DNA of 53,583 nucleotides from Thermoflexus hugenholtzii JAD2 (GTDB lineage: Bacteria; Chloroflexota; Anaerolineae; J036; Brachytrichaceae), in the NCBI GenBank assembly GCA_945877855.1, contig CAMDWA010000008.1, positions 1-53,583 of the forward strand, in the 5' to 3' direction. Shown piece after piece: positions 16,090-25,385 of the stretch. A program made the translations under genes and the position numbers. Every line of letters starts with the position of its first letter. Position 1 is the first letter of the stretch. The notes under the pieces are model-generated. The model was not told the DNA's origin. It ran no database searches and saw nothing but the letters and a program-made list of their open reading frames with translations.

Positions 16090-16653
16090 ATGCTTAAGAT
16101 AATTATTGCTTTTTTTTCCATACTTGTAATAATAGGAGGCGGTTTTATTTTTATAGTTGGAATTTTGGGGCATCAACCTCGTGTGTTGCCGCTATCTGCT
16201 TTCACCTATCATAATGCGACGTCAATGAACTATTTGGAGTCCCTGATTTATGGATATGGTGACTTTATGGATTTACCGGCTTCTTGTGAGCGACATTTTA
16301 AGATATTAGGCTGGGATAGCAACAACCAAGTTTATTTTGTGAACGAATGTGAAACAAACTCCACTGTAGTGATTTACAACCCAGACCAAAAACATATTTT
16401 CTATACTGATAACCCTCATGGAGATTTGACTCGATTATGTTATTCGGGCATAGAAATTCTGATATCTGGTATTCGCCCTGCTTATTTGGAAGAAGGGAAT
16501 CGCAGACATTATGTCAAACAAGGCCTCTTGTTATCGCCGAATCAACGTTGGGCAGCTTATGTTGCAAAAGAACTATTTGATGGACCACAAGATGTCATTA
16601 TTGTTGCGGTTAATAATTTACTAACTCAAGAGAAAATGAAACCATGTGTTTGA
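16090..16653 (+). CDS. Hypothetical exported or membrane-anchored protein
   Basis: This 187-aa protein has one strong N-terminal hydrophobic segment (residues 3-27, KIIIAFFSILVIIGGGFIFIVG) and a polar remainder. The outer part carries four Cys (SCERHF, NECETN, RLCYSG and KPCV at the C-terminus), which could form two disulfides outside the membrane. GGAG lies about 12 nt before the ATG. The text RHFKILGWDSNNQVYFVNE followed by STVVIYNP and a repeated beta pattern resembles a small beta-propeller or WD-like fragment, but I cannot name a family. It is the last gene of the AT-rich block and is convergent with the glycosyltransferase. Confidence 0.5.
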   Translation: MLKIIIAFFSILVIIGGGFIFIVGILGHQPRVLPLSAFTYHNATSMNYLESLIYGYGDFMDLPASCERHFKILGWDSNNQVYFVNECETNSTVVIYNPDQKHIFYTDNPHGDLTRLCYSGIEILISGIRPAYLEEGNRRHYVKQGLLLSPNQRWAAYVAKELFDGPQDVIIVAVNNLLTQEKMKPCV

Positions 16654-16667
16654 GCATATGGTTTGTT

Positions 16668-18743
16668 TCAATCCAACCGATAAAGCGGCACTTTGCGATT
16701 TTCTGACCCGCCGCCATAAAAATAATAGGGGATATCGAAGCGCCCAATCTCGGTGAGGCGGAAATTAAATTGCAGCGTGTCAATTGTGCCTTTCAACTCA
16801 TCACCATCAAACAAGAGATAAACGGGGCGACCTTCGGCTTTAACGGCCCGCATAAAGGTAATTAACTCTGGGGCACTCCACGAAGCGGGGCGAACGGTTT
16901 GGCGTTGTGAATGTAAATCAACAGCACCGCTATTGAGCGAGCAGGCAATGACGGCATTGGTGGGGGTATTGAGCCGTATATGCTCGAATGAGGCGCGTTG
17001 CTCGGCCACCAAATAGCCAAATGCCCCAAATGCGCGGGTGACGGGCAAGGCCACGGTTTGGCTTGAGCGCCCAAGTAATATTGCTGCTACCAGAATGACA
17101 GCGGCGATACGTAATACACGCCAGCGTAGTGAATAGAGGGTTGCAAACCCCAAGGCCGTGAGTGCCGCCCCAATCGGGAAGATCGACAATAGATCACGCG
17201 GACGTAAATAATCGTAGAAAAGATGTAATATTAATAAGGGCAGCACATAAAATACCAGCGCTGCAAAATGTCTAATATTGCGCCACGCCAGCACTAGGCT
17301 GCCGATTAACATCAGCGGCCACAAATAGCCAAACTCACGGTGTGAATTTAACTCGCTGAAAAACCGTTCGACAGTTTCAGGGAATCGGCTGATTGAGAAA
17401 TTGCTTAATTCGTCGGAACCCGTATGCCAAGGTGCACCAAACGCGGTGGTGTGATAGATGAGAAGCGGAATAATGGCGATAAAGGCGCTAATGGCGCAAA
17501 TAAGCACGCGGCGAAATGACAATATGGGTTTGTTCCATTGCCATAGTGCAATGGCCAGCGCGGGTGCAATGAGCACTTGCGTGTAGCGAATAGAAAAAGC
17601 CAAACCCAAGCATAAGCCGCTGAGTAGCGCCAAATGTAAAGACCTTAATTTAAAAAGCGGGGTGGGTGGCTTGCGGTTACGCCCCCGTTGTGTCTCGGCT
17701 TGAGCCACTTGTTTTTGTTCAATATGCGATGCTTGCTCAGCATTAAATGCGAGTAATAATGCAAGCAGCGATACCAATTGGGCGGCAAGATCTGCCATCG
17801 GGGTCATTTGCCATTCAACTTGTTGATATGATGTGGCAGAAATGAATATGGCAACCGCAGCCGCTAATAATTGCGTTGGGTCCGGCAAATTCCATTCGTG
17901 GTGGGGCATCGTGTCGCTTAATTGCCCAATTTCAGGCTCACGCAAAGCCAAAGTCCAGCGTCCACTTTTAAAAATGCCCACCAGCAGATAAGTGAGCATG
18001 CCAATCACAATTAATGAAATTAGCCCGATAAAGGGCGTGACCAAATAAAGCCCGACTTCGCCCATCAATAAATAAGCCAAGCCCGTGATAACCGCATAAC
18101 CGGGCGGCCATACGGTGGTCGAAATACGCCGCGCATCCGTCGGTAAACGATACCCGATGTGGGTAACAGGGTATGAATTTACCATCGGCGCGTCGATACT
18201 GAGATCATGCGTGATGCGCACCAATGGAAATGCGTGATAAACCGTGCCTTTTGTAACCAGATCTACACCCATTTGCGCATAAGCATATGGGTCGCTACCT
18301 GTCACGCCATGTGTGCGCAAGGTCCAGCCGGTCCACGCTGCCCAGCCAAATGTGCCTGTTATTATGGCTGTTGCCAAAGCCAATGTGGCAATGGGGTGGG
18401 TTAATTTGTCGGCTAAGGGTTTAATCACCCACACAAAGAGGAACCGTAGCAATAAGATGAGCCACGACCCAACATAACTCAGCACAATGGCCAAGATTGA
18501 CAGCAACCACCAGCCTCGTAACTCTAAAATAGGGATGCTAACCACACGCGCAAATACTGAGCTGGCAAATAGTAACCCAGCCGCGATATTGACCCAGCGC
18601 CGCCAACCCATTCGCCCCCAAACCACATGCAGAATGCACCATAGCCCAGCCAACCCGACCAAAAGACCATTCACCAGTGGTGATAGATCAGACGTTGGCG
18701 TTGTAAACCAATAGGAAGCTTGAAATAGATTTTCGATGCGCAC
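16668..18743 (-). CDS. GT-C family membrane glycosyltransferase (PMT/ArnT-like)
   Basis: This 691-aa polytopic protein has about twelve helices and a C-terminal soluble portion (about 590-691). In GT-C enzymes the first long external loop carries an acidic catalytic residue; here it reads HGVTGSDPYAYAQMGVDL (about 145-160), a good match. A Pro-rich external loop (RRISTTVWPPGYAVITGLAYL) is also typical of ArnT/PMT-like proteins. Such enzymes transfer sugars from polyprenyl-phosphate donors to lipid or protein acceptors on the outer face. The central loop (about 350-370, HIEQKQVAQAETQRGRNRK) is cytosolic. It starts 6 nt after the helicase gene on the same strand. The donor and acceptor are unknown. 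Confidence 0.8.
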   Translation of the reverse strand: MRIENLFQASYWFTTPTSDLSPLVNGLLVGLAGLWCILHVVWGRMGWRRWVNIAAGLLFASSVFARVVSIPILELRGWWLLSILAIVLSYVGSWLILLLRFLFVWVIKPLADKLTHPIATLALATAIITGTFGWAAWTGWTLRTHGVTGSDPYAYAQMGVDLVTKGTVYHAFPLVRITHDLSIDAPMVNSYPVTHIGYRLPTDARRISTTVWPPGYAVITGLAYLLMGEVGLYLVTPFIGLISLIVIGMLTYLLVGIFKSGRWTLALREPEIGQLSDTMPHHEWNLPDPTQLLAAAVAIFISATSYQQVEWQMTPMADLAAQLVSLLALLLAFNAEQASHIEQKQVAQAETQRGRNRKPPTPLFKLRSLHLALLSGLCLGLAFSIRYTQVLIAPALAIALWQWNKPILSFRRVLICAISAFIAIIPLLIYHTTAFGAPWHTGSDELSNFSISRFPETVERFFSELNSHREFGYLWPLMLIGSLVLAWRNIRHFAALVFYVLPLLILHLFYDYLRPRDLLSIFPIGAALTALGFATLYSLRWRVLRIAAVILVAAILLGRSSQTVALPVTRAFGAFGYLVAEQRASFEHIRLNTPTNAVIACSLNSGAVDLHSQRQTVRPASWSAPELITFMRAVKAEGRPVYLLFDGDELKGTIDTLQFNFRLTEIGRFDIPYYFYGGGSENRKVPLYRLD

Positions 18744-18749
18744 GTTTTG

Positions 18750-20939
18750 CTACACTTTTATTTTTTTTAGTCCGCTAATTGTCGCAGATAATCTTTTCTT
18801 TTGCACACCAAATACCACATCTACTTCTTCATCATTGCGCAAACGAATGCTGCGTAGCACCAAACCTTCGCCAAACGATGGGTGCAAGACACGGTCGCCC
18901 GGCTTAAATTCAGTTTGCTCGGCAAATGAATTGGTTGGCGTGGTTGTTGGCTTCATGGGAATGGGGCTGCTTGCTCGGCTTGAGTTGCCCCAAGTTGCCA
19001 TTGATTGGGCGGCTTGGCTTGGCTTTTTTATCACCCCATCGACCAGTGCAGCGGGTAAATCGGCCAAAAACCGTGATGGCTCAGTGGCATCGCTAATGCC
19101 CCATTGCCCACGTCGAAACGCCCGTAATAAATAGAGCCGTTCTTTGGCGCGAGTAATGCCGACATACATTAAACGCCGTTCTTCGGCCAATTGTTCGGGG
19201 TCTTCTAGGCTGCGGCTGTGCGGTAAAACACCCTCATCTAACCCTAAAATAAACACCACCCGATACTCCAACCCCTTGGCCGCATGTAAAGTGAGCAGGG
19301 TGGGGGCGTTCACCGTTTCTTCAAGGCCATCTAATTCGCTTACCAATGCTAACTCGGCCAAAAATTCAGCCAGCAAAGTGTCACCGGCCTCAGCCGCCAC
19401 ATTGCGCAATTCCATCACGTTGGCCCAGCGGTCTTCGCCTTCGCTGGTGCCGTCTAATAAATGTTCGCGGTAGCCAATATCGCGCACAATGCGGTCAAAT
19501 AGCTGGCTGACATTTAGCTCATCGCGTAGCACCAACCATTTGGCCCACATCTCGCCAAATTCGGCCAAGGCTTTTGCCCCGCGCCCAGTTACTAATTCGC
19601 GGCGAATGGCATCGAGACAGCCCACCCCATGTTGCTTCGCCGCATTTTCGAGTTGTTCAAAGCCTTTATCGCCAATACCGCGTGTAGGGGTGTTGATAAT
19701 ACGCCGCAGGCTAACGGTATCGGCGGGGTTGTTGACAATGCGCAGGTAGGCCAATGAGTCACGAATTTCTTTGCGCCCATAAAAGCGCGTGCCGCCCACC
19801 AAACGATAAGGCATTTTGGCCCGCACAAACGCATCTTCCACTGCGCGTGATTGGGCATTGGTGCGATACATCACCGCAATTTCGCCCAACGATGCGGCTT
19901 TTTGCCGCACCAATTCATTGATGGTATCGACGGCATATTGGGCTTCTTCGGCCTCGTTAAACATTTCACGCAGCACAATTTTTGGCCCTTTGCCGCGTTG
20001 GGTAAATAGCTCGATATGCTGACGATTGGGGTTGCGCTTGATGACCGACATGGCGGCATCGAGCACGGTTTGGGTGCTGCGATAGTTTTGGTCGAGCGGA
20101 ATTACGTTGAGGTCAGGGTATTCGTCACGCAGTTTGAGCAAATTGCGATAATCGGCCCCGCGCCACGAATAAATGCCTTGATCGGGGTCGCCCACGCAAA
20201 ATAAATTGCGATATTTGCCCGAAATTAAGCGGGCCAGCTCATATTGGGCAATATTGGTGTCTTGAAATTCGTCTACCAACACATGTAAATACCGCTCTTG
20301 CATACGCTCTAACACCGGCGGGTTATTACGTAGTAGCATCACGCTTTCCATCAACAAATCGTCAAAATCTACTGCATTATTAGTACGCAAAATGTGTTGA
20401 TAGCGGGTATAAACTCGCTTGGTGATTTCATCAAAATAAGATTGCGCCTGAAATAGCACTGGCGTTAGCAATTCATTTTTTGCGTTGCTAATACGGGCAT
20501 GTAAGGCCGCTGGTTTATATTTTTTGTCATCAATATTCAGTTCGGCCAACACATTTTTAACCACAGCCAATTGGTCATCGCTGTCATAAATGACAAAATT
20601 GCGGTCAAGCCTAACCAAAGGCGCATCGCGGCGAATAAGCCGCCCACAAATACTGTGAAATGTGCCCATCGCCACTTCTTTTACTTGCGCTTCGCCGACA
20701 ATATGCCCAAGTCGGTCACGCATTTCGCGGGCGGCTTTGTTGGTAAATGTCACTGCCATGATGCGATAAGGCAGCACGCGGCGGGCTTCGATGAGATAAG
20801 CCACGCGGTTGGTTAGCACGCGGGTTTTACCGCTGCCGGGGCCAGCAATGACAAGGGTGGGGCCGTCTTTGGCCTGCACCGCTTGGCTTTGTCCAGCGTT
20901 TAGGCCATCTAATAAATGTGAAAATGGAGATGAGGTCAT
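18750..20939 (-). CDS. pcrA: ATP-dependent DNA helicase PcrA/UvrD
   Basis: This is a 729-aa superfamily 1A 3'-5' helicase, full length. Motif Q is LNAGQSQAV, motif I (Walker A) is AGPGSGKTRVL, Ia is AVTFTNKAAREMRDRL, II is LVDEFQDTN, III is CVGDPDQGIYSWRGAD, IV is LDQNYRSTQTVLDAA, V is TLHAAKGLEYRVVFILGLDEG, and VI is EERRLMYVGITRAKERLYL. The C-terminal FKPGDRVLHPSFGEGLVLRS is the Tudor-like RNA-polymerase-binding domain of PcrA/UvrD. The enzyme acts in nucleotide excision repair, replication restart and RNA polymerase backtracking. MutS2 lies upstream on the same strand across a large hairpin, giving a small DNA-repair cluster. Confidence 0.97.
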   Translation of the reverse strand: MTSSPFSHLLDGLNAGQSQAVQAKDGPTLVIAGPGSGKTRVLTNRVAYLIEARRVLPYRIMAVTFTNKAAREMRDRLGHIVGEAQVKEVAMGTFHSICGRLIRRDAPLVRLDRNFVIYDSDDQLAVVKNVLAELNIDDKKYKPAALHARISNAKNELLTPVLFQAQSYFDEITKRVYTRYQHILRTNNAVDFDDLLMESVMLLRNNPPVLERMQERYLHVLVDEFQDTNIAQYELARLISGKYRNLFCVGDPDQGIYSWRGADYRNLLKLRDEYPDLNVIPLDQNYRSTQTVLDAAMSVIKRNPNRQHIELFTQRGKGPKIVLREMFNEAEEAQYAVDTINELVRQKAASLGEIAVMYRTNAQSRAVEDAFVRAKMPYRLVGGTRFYGRKEIRDSLAYLRIVNNPADTVSLRRIINTPTRGIGDKGFEQLENAAKQHGVGCLDAIRRELVTGRGAKALAEFGEMWAKWLVLRDELNVSQLFDRIVRDIGYREHLLDGTSEGEDRWANVMELRNVAAEAGDTLLAEFLAELALVSELDGLEETVNAPTLLTLHAAKGLEYRVVFILGLDEGVLPHSRSLEDPEQLAEERRLMYVGITRAKERLYLLRAFRRGQWGISDATEPSRFLADLPAALVDGVIKKPSQAAQSMATWGNSSRASSPIPMKPTTTPTNSFAEQTEFKPGDRVLHPSFGEGLVLRSIRLRNDEEVDVVFGVQKKRLSATISGLKKIKV

Positions 20940-21056
20940 TCGGGTGTCATGATACCGCTTTTGTTAAACACTTATTTCTTAAAACAAATTTGGCTTTTTG
21001 TCGTTTGAAATAATCTTCTTAGCTTAAATTGGAGTATCTATTTAGACAACACTAAG

Positions 21057-21131
21057 GCCAAAACCACCATCCAAATGTTACTATGGGGGAACTTTATTAC
21101 CCCATAGTAACATTTGGATGGTGGTTTTGGC
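21057..21131. terminator. Perfect 32-bp hairpin between mutS2 and pcrA
   Basis: The arms 21057-21088 and 21100-21131 are perfect complements around an 11-nt loop. The outer part reads GCCAAAACCACCATCC. The outer GCCAAAA resembles the GCCGAAA of the variable-core hairpins, but the core is unique. It lies 40 nt beyond the mutS2 stop codon and could end that transcript. The rest of the 230-bp spacer shows no gene. Confidence 0.75.
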
Positions 21132-21170
21132 ATAACATATTTTTCGTTAAAACTAATGCAAAGAAGTCAA

Positions 21171-23639
21171 TTACCCGTTGGCATGTAGTTTGACCACTGT
21201 CACGCCATCGCCACCTTCGCCATCTAAACCAGTTTCAAACGATTTGACGGCTGAATGATCTTTGATCGATTCGCGCACGGCGCGACGCAATGCGCCGGTG
21301 CCTTTGCCGTGAATAATACGCACAAACGGCAACCCAGCGCGTGAAGCGCGATCAAGATAATCTTGCACCCGCTCAACACCCTCTTCGCTCATCATGCCGC
21401 GCATATCCAACTCCATGCCGGGTGATGGCTCGATATGACCACGTTCATATTTGCTGCTGTTGTCAATTGGGCCGACATCGGGGGCTTTGGCCCGTTCAAC
21501 ATCCCTCAGCTTGACTTTCATTCTCATGCGCCCAATTTGCACTTCGGCGCTGTCGTCGCTTACACTCGTAATCGTTGCGAGTGAATCAAGTGCCTTAACC
21601 CGCACCGTATCACCCACGCTGATTTTAGATTTTGGACTTTGGGTTTTGGGTTTACCCGCAAGGTTTATTCCAGGCTCGTCTTTATCCTCTTGGCTCTTGG
21701 CTCTTTGTTCTTGATTCTTCGTTCTCGGTTCTTCGTTTCGCAGTGTTGCCACCACTTCGCGTATTTTGCGCTCTTCTTCGGCAAAATCTTGGGTCGAGTT
21801 TAATTCACGCTCAATCTCACGCACTTCATCAAGCGATTCTCCGGCGGCCACCACTCGCCCACGCAATCGCCGCACTTCCGATTTTAGCAACTCAATTTCT
21901 TTTTCGGCATCGTCACGGGCTTGTGATAACACCCGTTGGCGTTCTTCATCGATCTTGCGTAATTGAATACGCAATTTGTCGGCGTTGTCTTCGGCCACCC
22001 GTTCAGCGCGGCGTGCTGCGTTGCGGGCCGCTTCGGTTTGTCGGCGCATTTTCTCAATTTCAGCCAACATATCTTCAGCCCGCATATGTTCACCGGTCAG
22101 GTGCTGCTGGGCATCATCGAGAATGGCTTGTGGCAGCCCTAAGCGTTGTGCAATGGCAAAGGCATTTGATTTGCCGGGCAAGCCGATGGTAAGTTTGTAG
22201 AGCGGGCGCAGGGTTTTGAGATCGAAGGCGACATTGGCGTTGCTTACCCCTTCGGTTACCGCCGCCCAAGATTTAAGCTCGGCATAATGGGTGGCAACCA
22301 CACAAATGGCTTGTGAGCGTAGCAAATAATCGAGCGTTGCCCGTGCCAAGGCCGCCCCTTCGTGTGGGTCTGTGCCCGATCCCAGCTCATCCATTAACAC
22401 CAACGAAGTTGCATCAACTTTGTCTAAAAATGAAACTAAATTGGTTAAATGGGCGCTAAAAGTTGATAGGCTCTGCTCTATACTTTGTGCATCACCGATA
22501 TCGGCATAAACCGCATTAAAAATAGGCAGAATGGCAGATTCGACTGGAATATGTAACCCACATTGCGTCATCATCGCCAATAGCCCCACCGTTTTCATTG
22601 CCACTGTTTTGCCGCCAGTGTTGGGGCCGGTAATCACCAAAATGCGGGTTGTGGCATTGAGTGTAATGTCGATTGGCACAACGGTTTCTGGGTCAAGCAG
22701 GGGGTGACGGGCTTGAATGATTGAAAATTGGGCGGTGTCTGTATTTTTGGCGTGATCGGTTTTGCGCAAATTGGCTGGGGTTGCATGAAGCCGGTCGGCA
22801 TATTTGGCTTTGGCGAGCGCAAGGTCAAATAGCGACAATTGCGCTACTGTTCTTAAAATTGAATCGCGCTGACTGCCGACTTGATTTGATAGTGCAATCA
22901 AGATGCGCCGAATTTCATGTTGTTCAGCCAACTGTAATTCGCGCCAAGTGTTATTCAATTCTAAAGTGGCGAGTGGCTCGATAAACACCGTTAGGCCACT
23001 GGCACTTTGGTCATGCACAACGCCTGCGACCCGCCCTTTAAAATCGGATTTGATTGGAATGACATAGCGCCCATTGCGTTGGGTAATGATTGCTTCTTGT
23101 AAATAAGTGCTGCTGCTGCCAAGAATATTTTGTAATTTTTGCAATAATCGATCGTGGGCGATGCGCACTTCGACTCGTATTTTTCGCAATTCGGGTGATG
23201 CGTTATCACGCACCTCGCCGCGATCATCGATACAGCGGGCGATGTTTTCAACCAACTCAACCTGTGGCTCGATCAACTCAACGATTTCATTGAGGCATGG
23301 GTAAATATCGGCATAGCGCGTGATGGCGCGTTGCACATTGCGGGCGCTGTGCAAGGTTTCACGCACATCTAGCAATTCGATTGGCTCCATCATGCCGCCA
23401 CGCCCAGCCCGCATGATCATGTCGCGAATATCGCGTGCCCCGCCAATGCCTAAGGTGTCGTTGGTTTGTAATGCTTGGCGAGCCTCGCTGGTTTCGTCTA
23501 ATTTTCGGTTTACTTCAGTCGGGTGTGTGCTGGGTTGCAAGGCGTGGGCCAACTCAATGCTCGCACTAAAGCTGCATTCTTTGGCAAGCTGCTCTAAAAT
23601 TTTGGGCAGTTCGAGGGTGTTAAGGTGTTTGGCGAGCAC
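21171..23639 (-). CDS. mutS2: Endonuclease MutS2 (recombination / ribosome rescue ATPase)
   Basis: This is an 822-aa MutS2. The core and clamp regions lead to an ATPase with Walker A GPNTGGKTVAMKTVGL (about 330) and Walker B VLMDELGSGTDPHEGAALA. A long coiled coil follows (EIEKMRRQTEAARNAARRAE onward). The C-terminal Smr domain has LDMRGMMSEEGVERVQDYLD and HGKGTGALRRAVRE, the catalytic-type LDxRG and HGxGTG motifs. MutS2 suppresses recombination, and in Gram-positives it splits collided ribosomes. The linker before the KOW-like SVGDTVRVKAL contains an unusual stretch (EEPRTKNQEQRAKSQEDKDE and KPKTQSPKSKI) encoded by two heptameric DNA repeats. Length is otherwise normal for the family (about 780 aa) plus this insert. 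Confidence 0.96.
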   Translation of the reverse strand: MLAKHLNTLELPKILEQLAKECSFSASIELAHALQPSTHPTEVNRKLDETSEARQALQTNDTLGIGGARDIRDMIMRAGRGGMMEPIELLDVRETLHSARNVQRAITRYADIYPCLNEIVELIEPQVELVENIARCIDDRGEVRDNASPELRKIRVEVRIAHDRLLQKLQNILGSSSTYLQEAIITQRNGRYVIPIKSDFKGRVAGVVHDQSASGLTVFIEPLATLELNNTWRELQLAEQHEIRRILIALSNQVGSQRDSILRTVAQLSLFDLALAKAKYADRLHATPANLRKTDHAKNTDTAQFSIIQARHPLLDPETVVPIDITLNATTRILVITGPNTGGKTVAMKTVGLLAMMTQCGLHIPVESAILPIFNAVYADIGDAQSIEQSLSTFSAHLTNLVSFLDKVDATSLVLMDELGSGTDPHEGAALARATLDYLLRSQAICVVATHYAELKSWAAVTEGVSNANVAFDLKTLRPLYKLTIGLPGKSNAFAIAQRLGLPQAILDDAQQHLTGEHMRAEDMLAEIEKMRRQTEAARNAARRAERVAEDNADKLRIQLRKIDEERQRVLSQARDDAEKEIELLKSEVRRLRGRVVAAGESLDEVREIERELNSTQDFAEEERKIREVVATLRNEEPRTKNQEQRAKSQEDKDEPGINLAGKPKTQSPKSKISVGDTVRVKALDSLATITSVSDDSAEVQIGRMRMKVKLRDVERAKAPDVGPIDNSSKYERGHIEPSPGMELDMRGMMSEEGVERVQDYLDRASRAGLPFVRIIHGKGTGALRRAVRESIKDHSAVKSFETGLDGEGGDGVTVVKLHANG
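21622..21745. repeat. Heptameric tandem repeats inside the mutS2 reading frame
   Basis: On the plus strand, TTTAGAT, TTTGGAC, TTTGGGT, TTTGGGT run in series (21622-21651). After 35 bp, CTCTTGG, CTCTTGG, CTCTTTG, TTCTTGA, TTCTTCG, TTCTCGG and TTCTTCG follow (21688-21737). Both sets have 7-bp periodicity like the intergenic repeats, yet lie inside a coding region without breaking it. They encode the charged, low-complexity linker of MutS2. The two sets are not complementary to each other. Confidence 0.8.
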
Positions 23640-23707
23640 GGCTAGTCAATGAGATTATACGAGATTGGCTGATGCGCTAATTGGGCTGTAATGAATAAGT
23701 TTTCGCA

Positions 23708-24487
23708 CTAGGCTATGGTCGCCGACCTCACCACCAATGATCGACATTTGGCCCCGATTAAATTTGCCACCTCGACTGTTTGTTGAATAAGTGCTGCGGC
23801 TTTGGCTGGGGCTGGGAAACGATGCGAAGGGCCAAACATACAAACCGATGCAATTATTTTGCCAGCTTCGTCAAAAACAGGTGCTGCGACACCAATTAAT
23901 TCGGCGTTATATTCGCCGTTGTCCCATGCATAGCCCTGTTTGCGAATTTTGCTGAGTTCGCGCTGCATGGCACGGGCGGTGCTGATGGTCGTTGAGGTAA
24001 ATAACTGCATTGGGCGTTGGAGATAGGCCTCGATCATGGCCTCGGGTTGATAGGCCAAATATAGCTTGCCATCGGGTGATACATGCAACGGTAAGCGGGT
24101 TCCACTCCAATCACGCAATTGAAAAAACCTTGGGCTGTTGGCTTGGTCAATGTAATGGGCCATGTCGCCATCGGGCACACATAGTGTTAGGGTTTCGCCC
24201 GATGCTTGTGCCAGTTGCTGTAAATAGGGGCGGGCAATGGCGATCAGGCTGCGCGGCATGCCAATGTGTGCTGCCATCGACACAATCGATGGCCCAATAC
24301 GAAATCCTTCACGTCCGCCTAATTTCTCTACTGCCCCCAAGGCGGCCAAGGTGCTTAACATGCGTGACACCGTGCTTTTAGGCAGGTCTACTCGAATGGC
24401 AATTTCAGTTAAACTAACGCCATCGGTGTTTGATGCAACCGCGGTTAAAATGTCAAAAGCACGACGGAGAGATTGGATATCGGACAT
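23708..24487 (-). CDS. IclR family transcriptional regulator
   Basis: This 259-aa regulator has the IclR layout. The N-terminal winged helix-turn-helix (SLRRAFDILTAVASNTDGVS, then LTEIAIRVDLPKSTVSRMLSTL) is at residues 5-60, followed by FRIGPSIVSMAAHIG and an effector-binding domain (about 75-245) with LPLHVSPDGKLYLAY and YNAELIGVAAPVFDEAGKI. IclR proteins repress or activate catabolic operons in response to small carboxylates or aromatics. Its target is unknown; candidates in the window include the LIV importer and the 34121-37383 catabolic module. The ATG directly follows an ATTACGA repeat. It lies between nudC and mutS2 on the same strand. Confidence 0.92.
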   Translation of the reverse strand: MSDIQSLRRAFDILTAVASNTDGVSLTEIAIRVDLPKSTVSRMLSTLAALGAVEKLGGREGFRIGPSIVSMAAHIGMPRSLIAIARPYLQQLAQASGETLTLCVPDGDMAHYIDQANSPRFFQLRDWSGTRLPLHVSPDGKLYLAYQPEAMIEAYLQRPMQLFTSTTISTARAMQRELSKIRKQGYAWDNGEYNAELIGVAAPVFDEAGKIIASVCMFGPSHRFPAPAKAAALIQQTVEVANLIGAKCRSLVVRSATIA

Positions 24488-24490
24488 TAG

Positions 24491-24557
24491 ATTAAAAATT
24501 ACGAATTACGAATTAAAAATTACGGGTTTGAGTTAATTCGTAATTCGTAATTTGTAA
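24491..24557. repeat. ATTACGA heptameric inverted repeat between nudC and the IclR gene
   Basis: AATTACGAATTACGAATTA (24497-24515) pairs with TAATTCGTAATTCGTAATT (24534-24552), 19 bp, with further diverged heptads at both ends (ATTAAAA, TTTGTAATT). It fills the spacer between the nudC stop (24558) and the IclR start (24487) on the minus strand. The heptad is identical to those at 3168 and 36489, so this motif recurs across unrelated operons. Confidence 0.9.
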
Positions 24558-25385
24558 TTATTTTGCCATCCAGTGGTCAATCAATTGGCGAGCAATGCTT
24601 AATTTAGGTGGAATACCGACAACACCCTTACTAATTTCATCGCGGGTTGTCCAACGTGCTTCGTCGAGTTCGTTGGGGTCGAGTTTTAGCTCGCCCCCCG
24701 TATAACGGGCAAAAAAGCCAAGCATGAGTTGGTGTGGGTAAGGCCAAGGTTGGCTGCTGAAATAAGTAATGTCGCTTACGGTTGCTCCCACTTCTTCTTG
24801 AACCTCACGGCGCAAACAATCTTCTAGCGATTCGCCCGGCTCAACAAAACCTGCCACCAATCCATAGCGGTTGCCCCAACCCGCTTTATGGGTTAATAAA
24901 ACACGGTCGCCATCGTGAATGAGGGTGATGGTGCATGGGCTGACGGGTGGATAGACATCGCGTTTGCAATTGTGGCAACGCTTGCCCCATTCACCCGAAA
25001 TTTGGGTTAGCGCTTGCCCACAAGTTGAGCAATAGTTGCTGTTGCGCTGCCACAGTAATAATTGTGATGCATAACCAGCAACAGCGTGCTGCGCTTCGGG
25101 CACACGCCCATAAAGATCGCGTAGCCCAAGCAGTCGGGTTGTGCTTGGCAATTCTAAATCGTTGGCGATGTGACAGGCGAAACATGGCATATCACCCAAA
25201 TAGCCTAAGAATAGGGTTTGGTCTGTGCGCGGCAGATGTGGTAATGGGGTTGAGCCATGTGGCAAGATGGTTTCGGCCTCGTGGTGAATGACCAACATGC
25301 CTTTGTCATTGAGTGCAAACCATAACCCGTTTTCGGGGTGTGGGGTGTTATTCGGGTAAGCCCGCTGAAAATTAAACGAGATCAT
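24558..25385 (-). CDS. nudC: NAD(+)/NADH pyrophosphatase NudC (Nudix hydrolase)
   Basis: This is a 275-aa NudC. A zinc ribbon is seen as YCSTCGQ and RCHNCKRDVYPPVSP (four Cys), then the Nudix box GFVEPGESLEDCLRREVQEEVG (about 183-205) and the NudC-specific SQPWPYPHQLMLGF. NudC hydrolyses NADH to NMNH plus AMP and removes NAD caps from RNA. An N-terminal domain (about 1-90) precedes the ribbon. It ends 70 nt before the IclR gene on the same strand. It is the first gene of the minus-strand run, with a 270-bp upstream spacer. The assignment is firm from the combination of motifs. Confidence 0.95.
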   Translation of the reverse strand: MISFNFQRAYPNNTPHPENGLWFALNDKGMLVIHHEAETILPHGSTPLPHLPRTDQTLFLGYLGDMPCFACHIANDLELPSTTRLLGLRDLYGRVPEAQHAVAGYASQLLLWQRNSNYCSTCGQALTQISGEWGKRCHNCKRDVYPPVSPCTITLIHDGDRVLLTHKAGWGNRYGLVAGFVEPGESLEDCLRREVQEEVGATVSDITYFSSQPWPYPHQLMLGFFARYTGGELKLDPNELDEARWTTRDEISKGVVGIPPKLSIARQLIDHWMAK

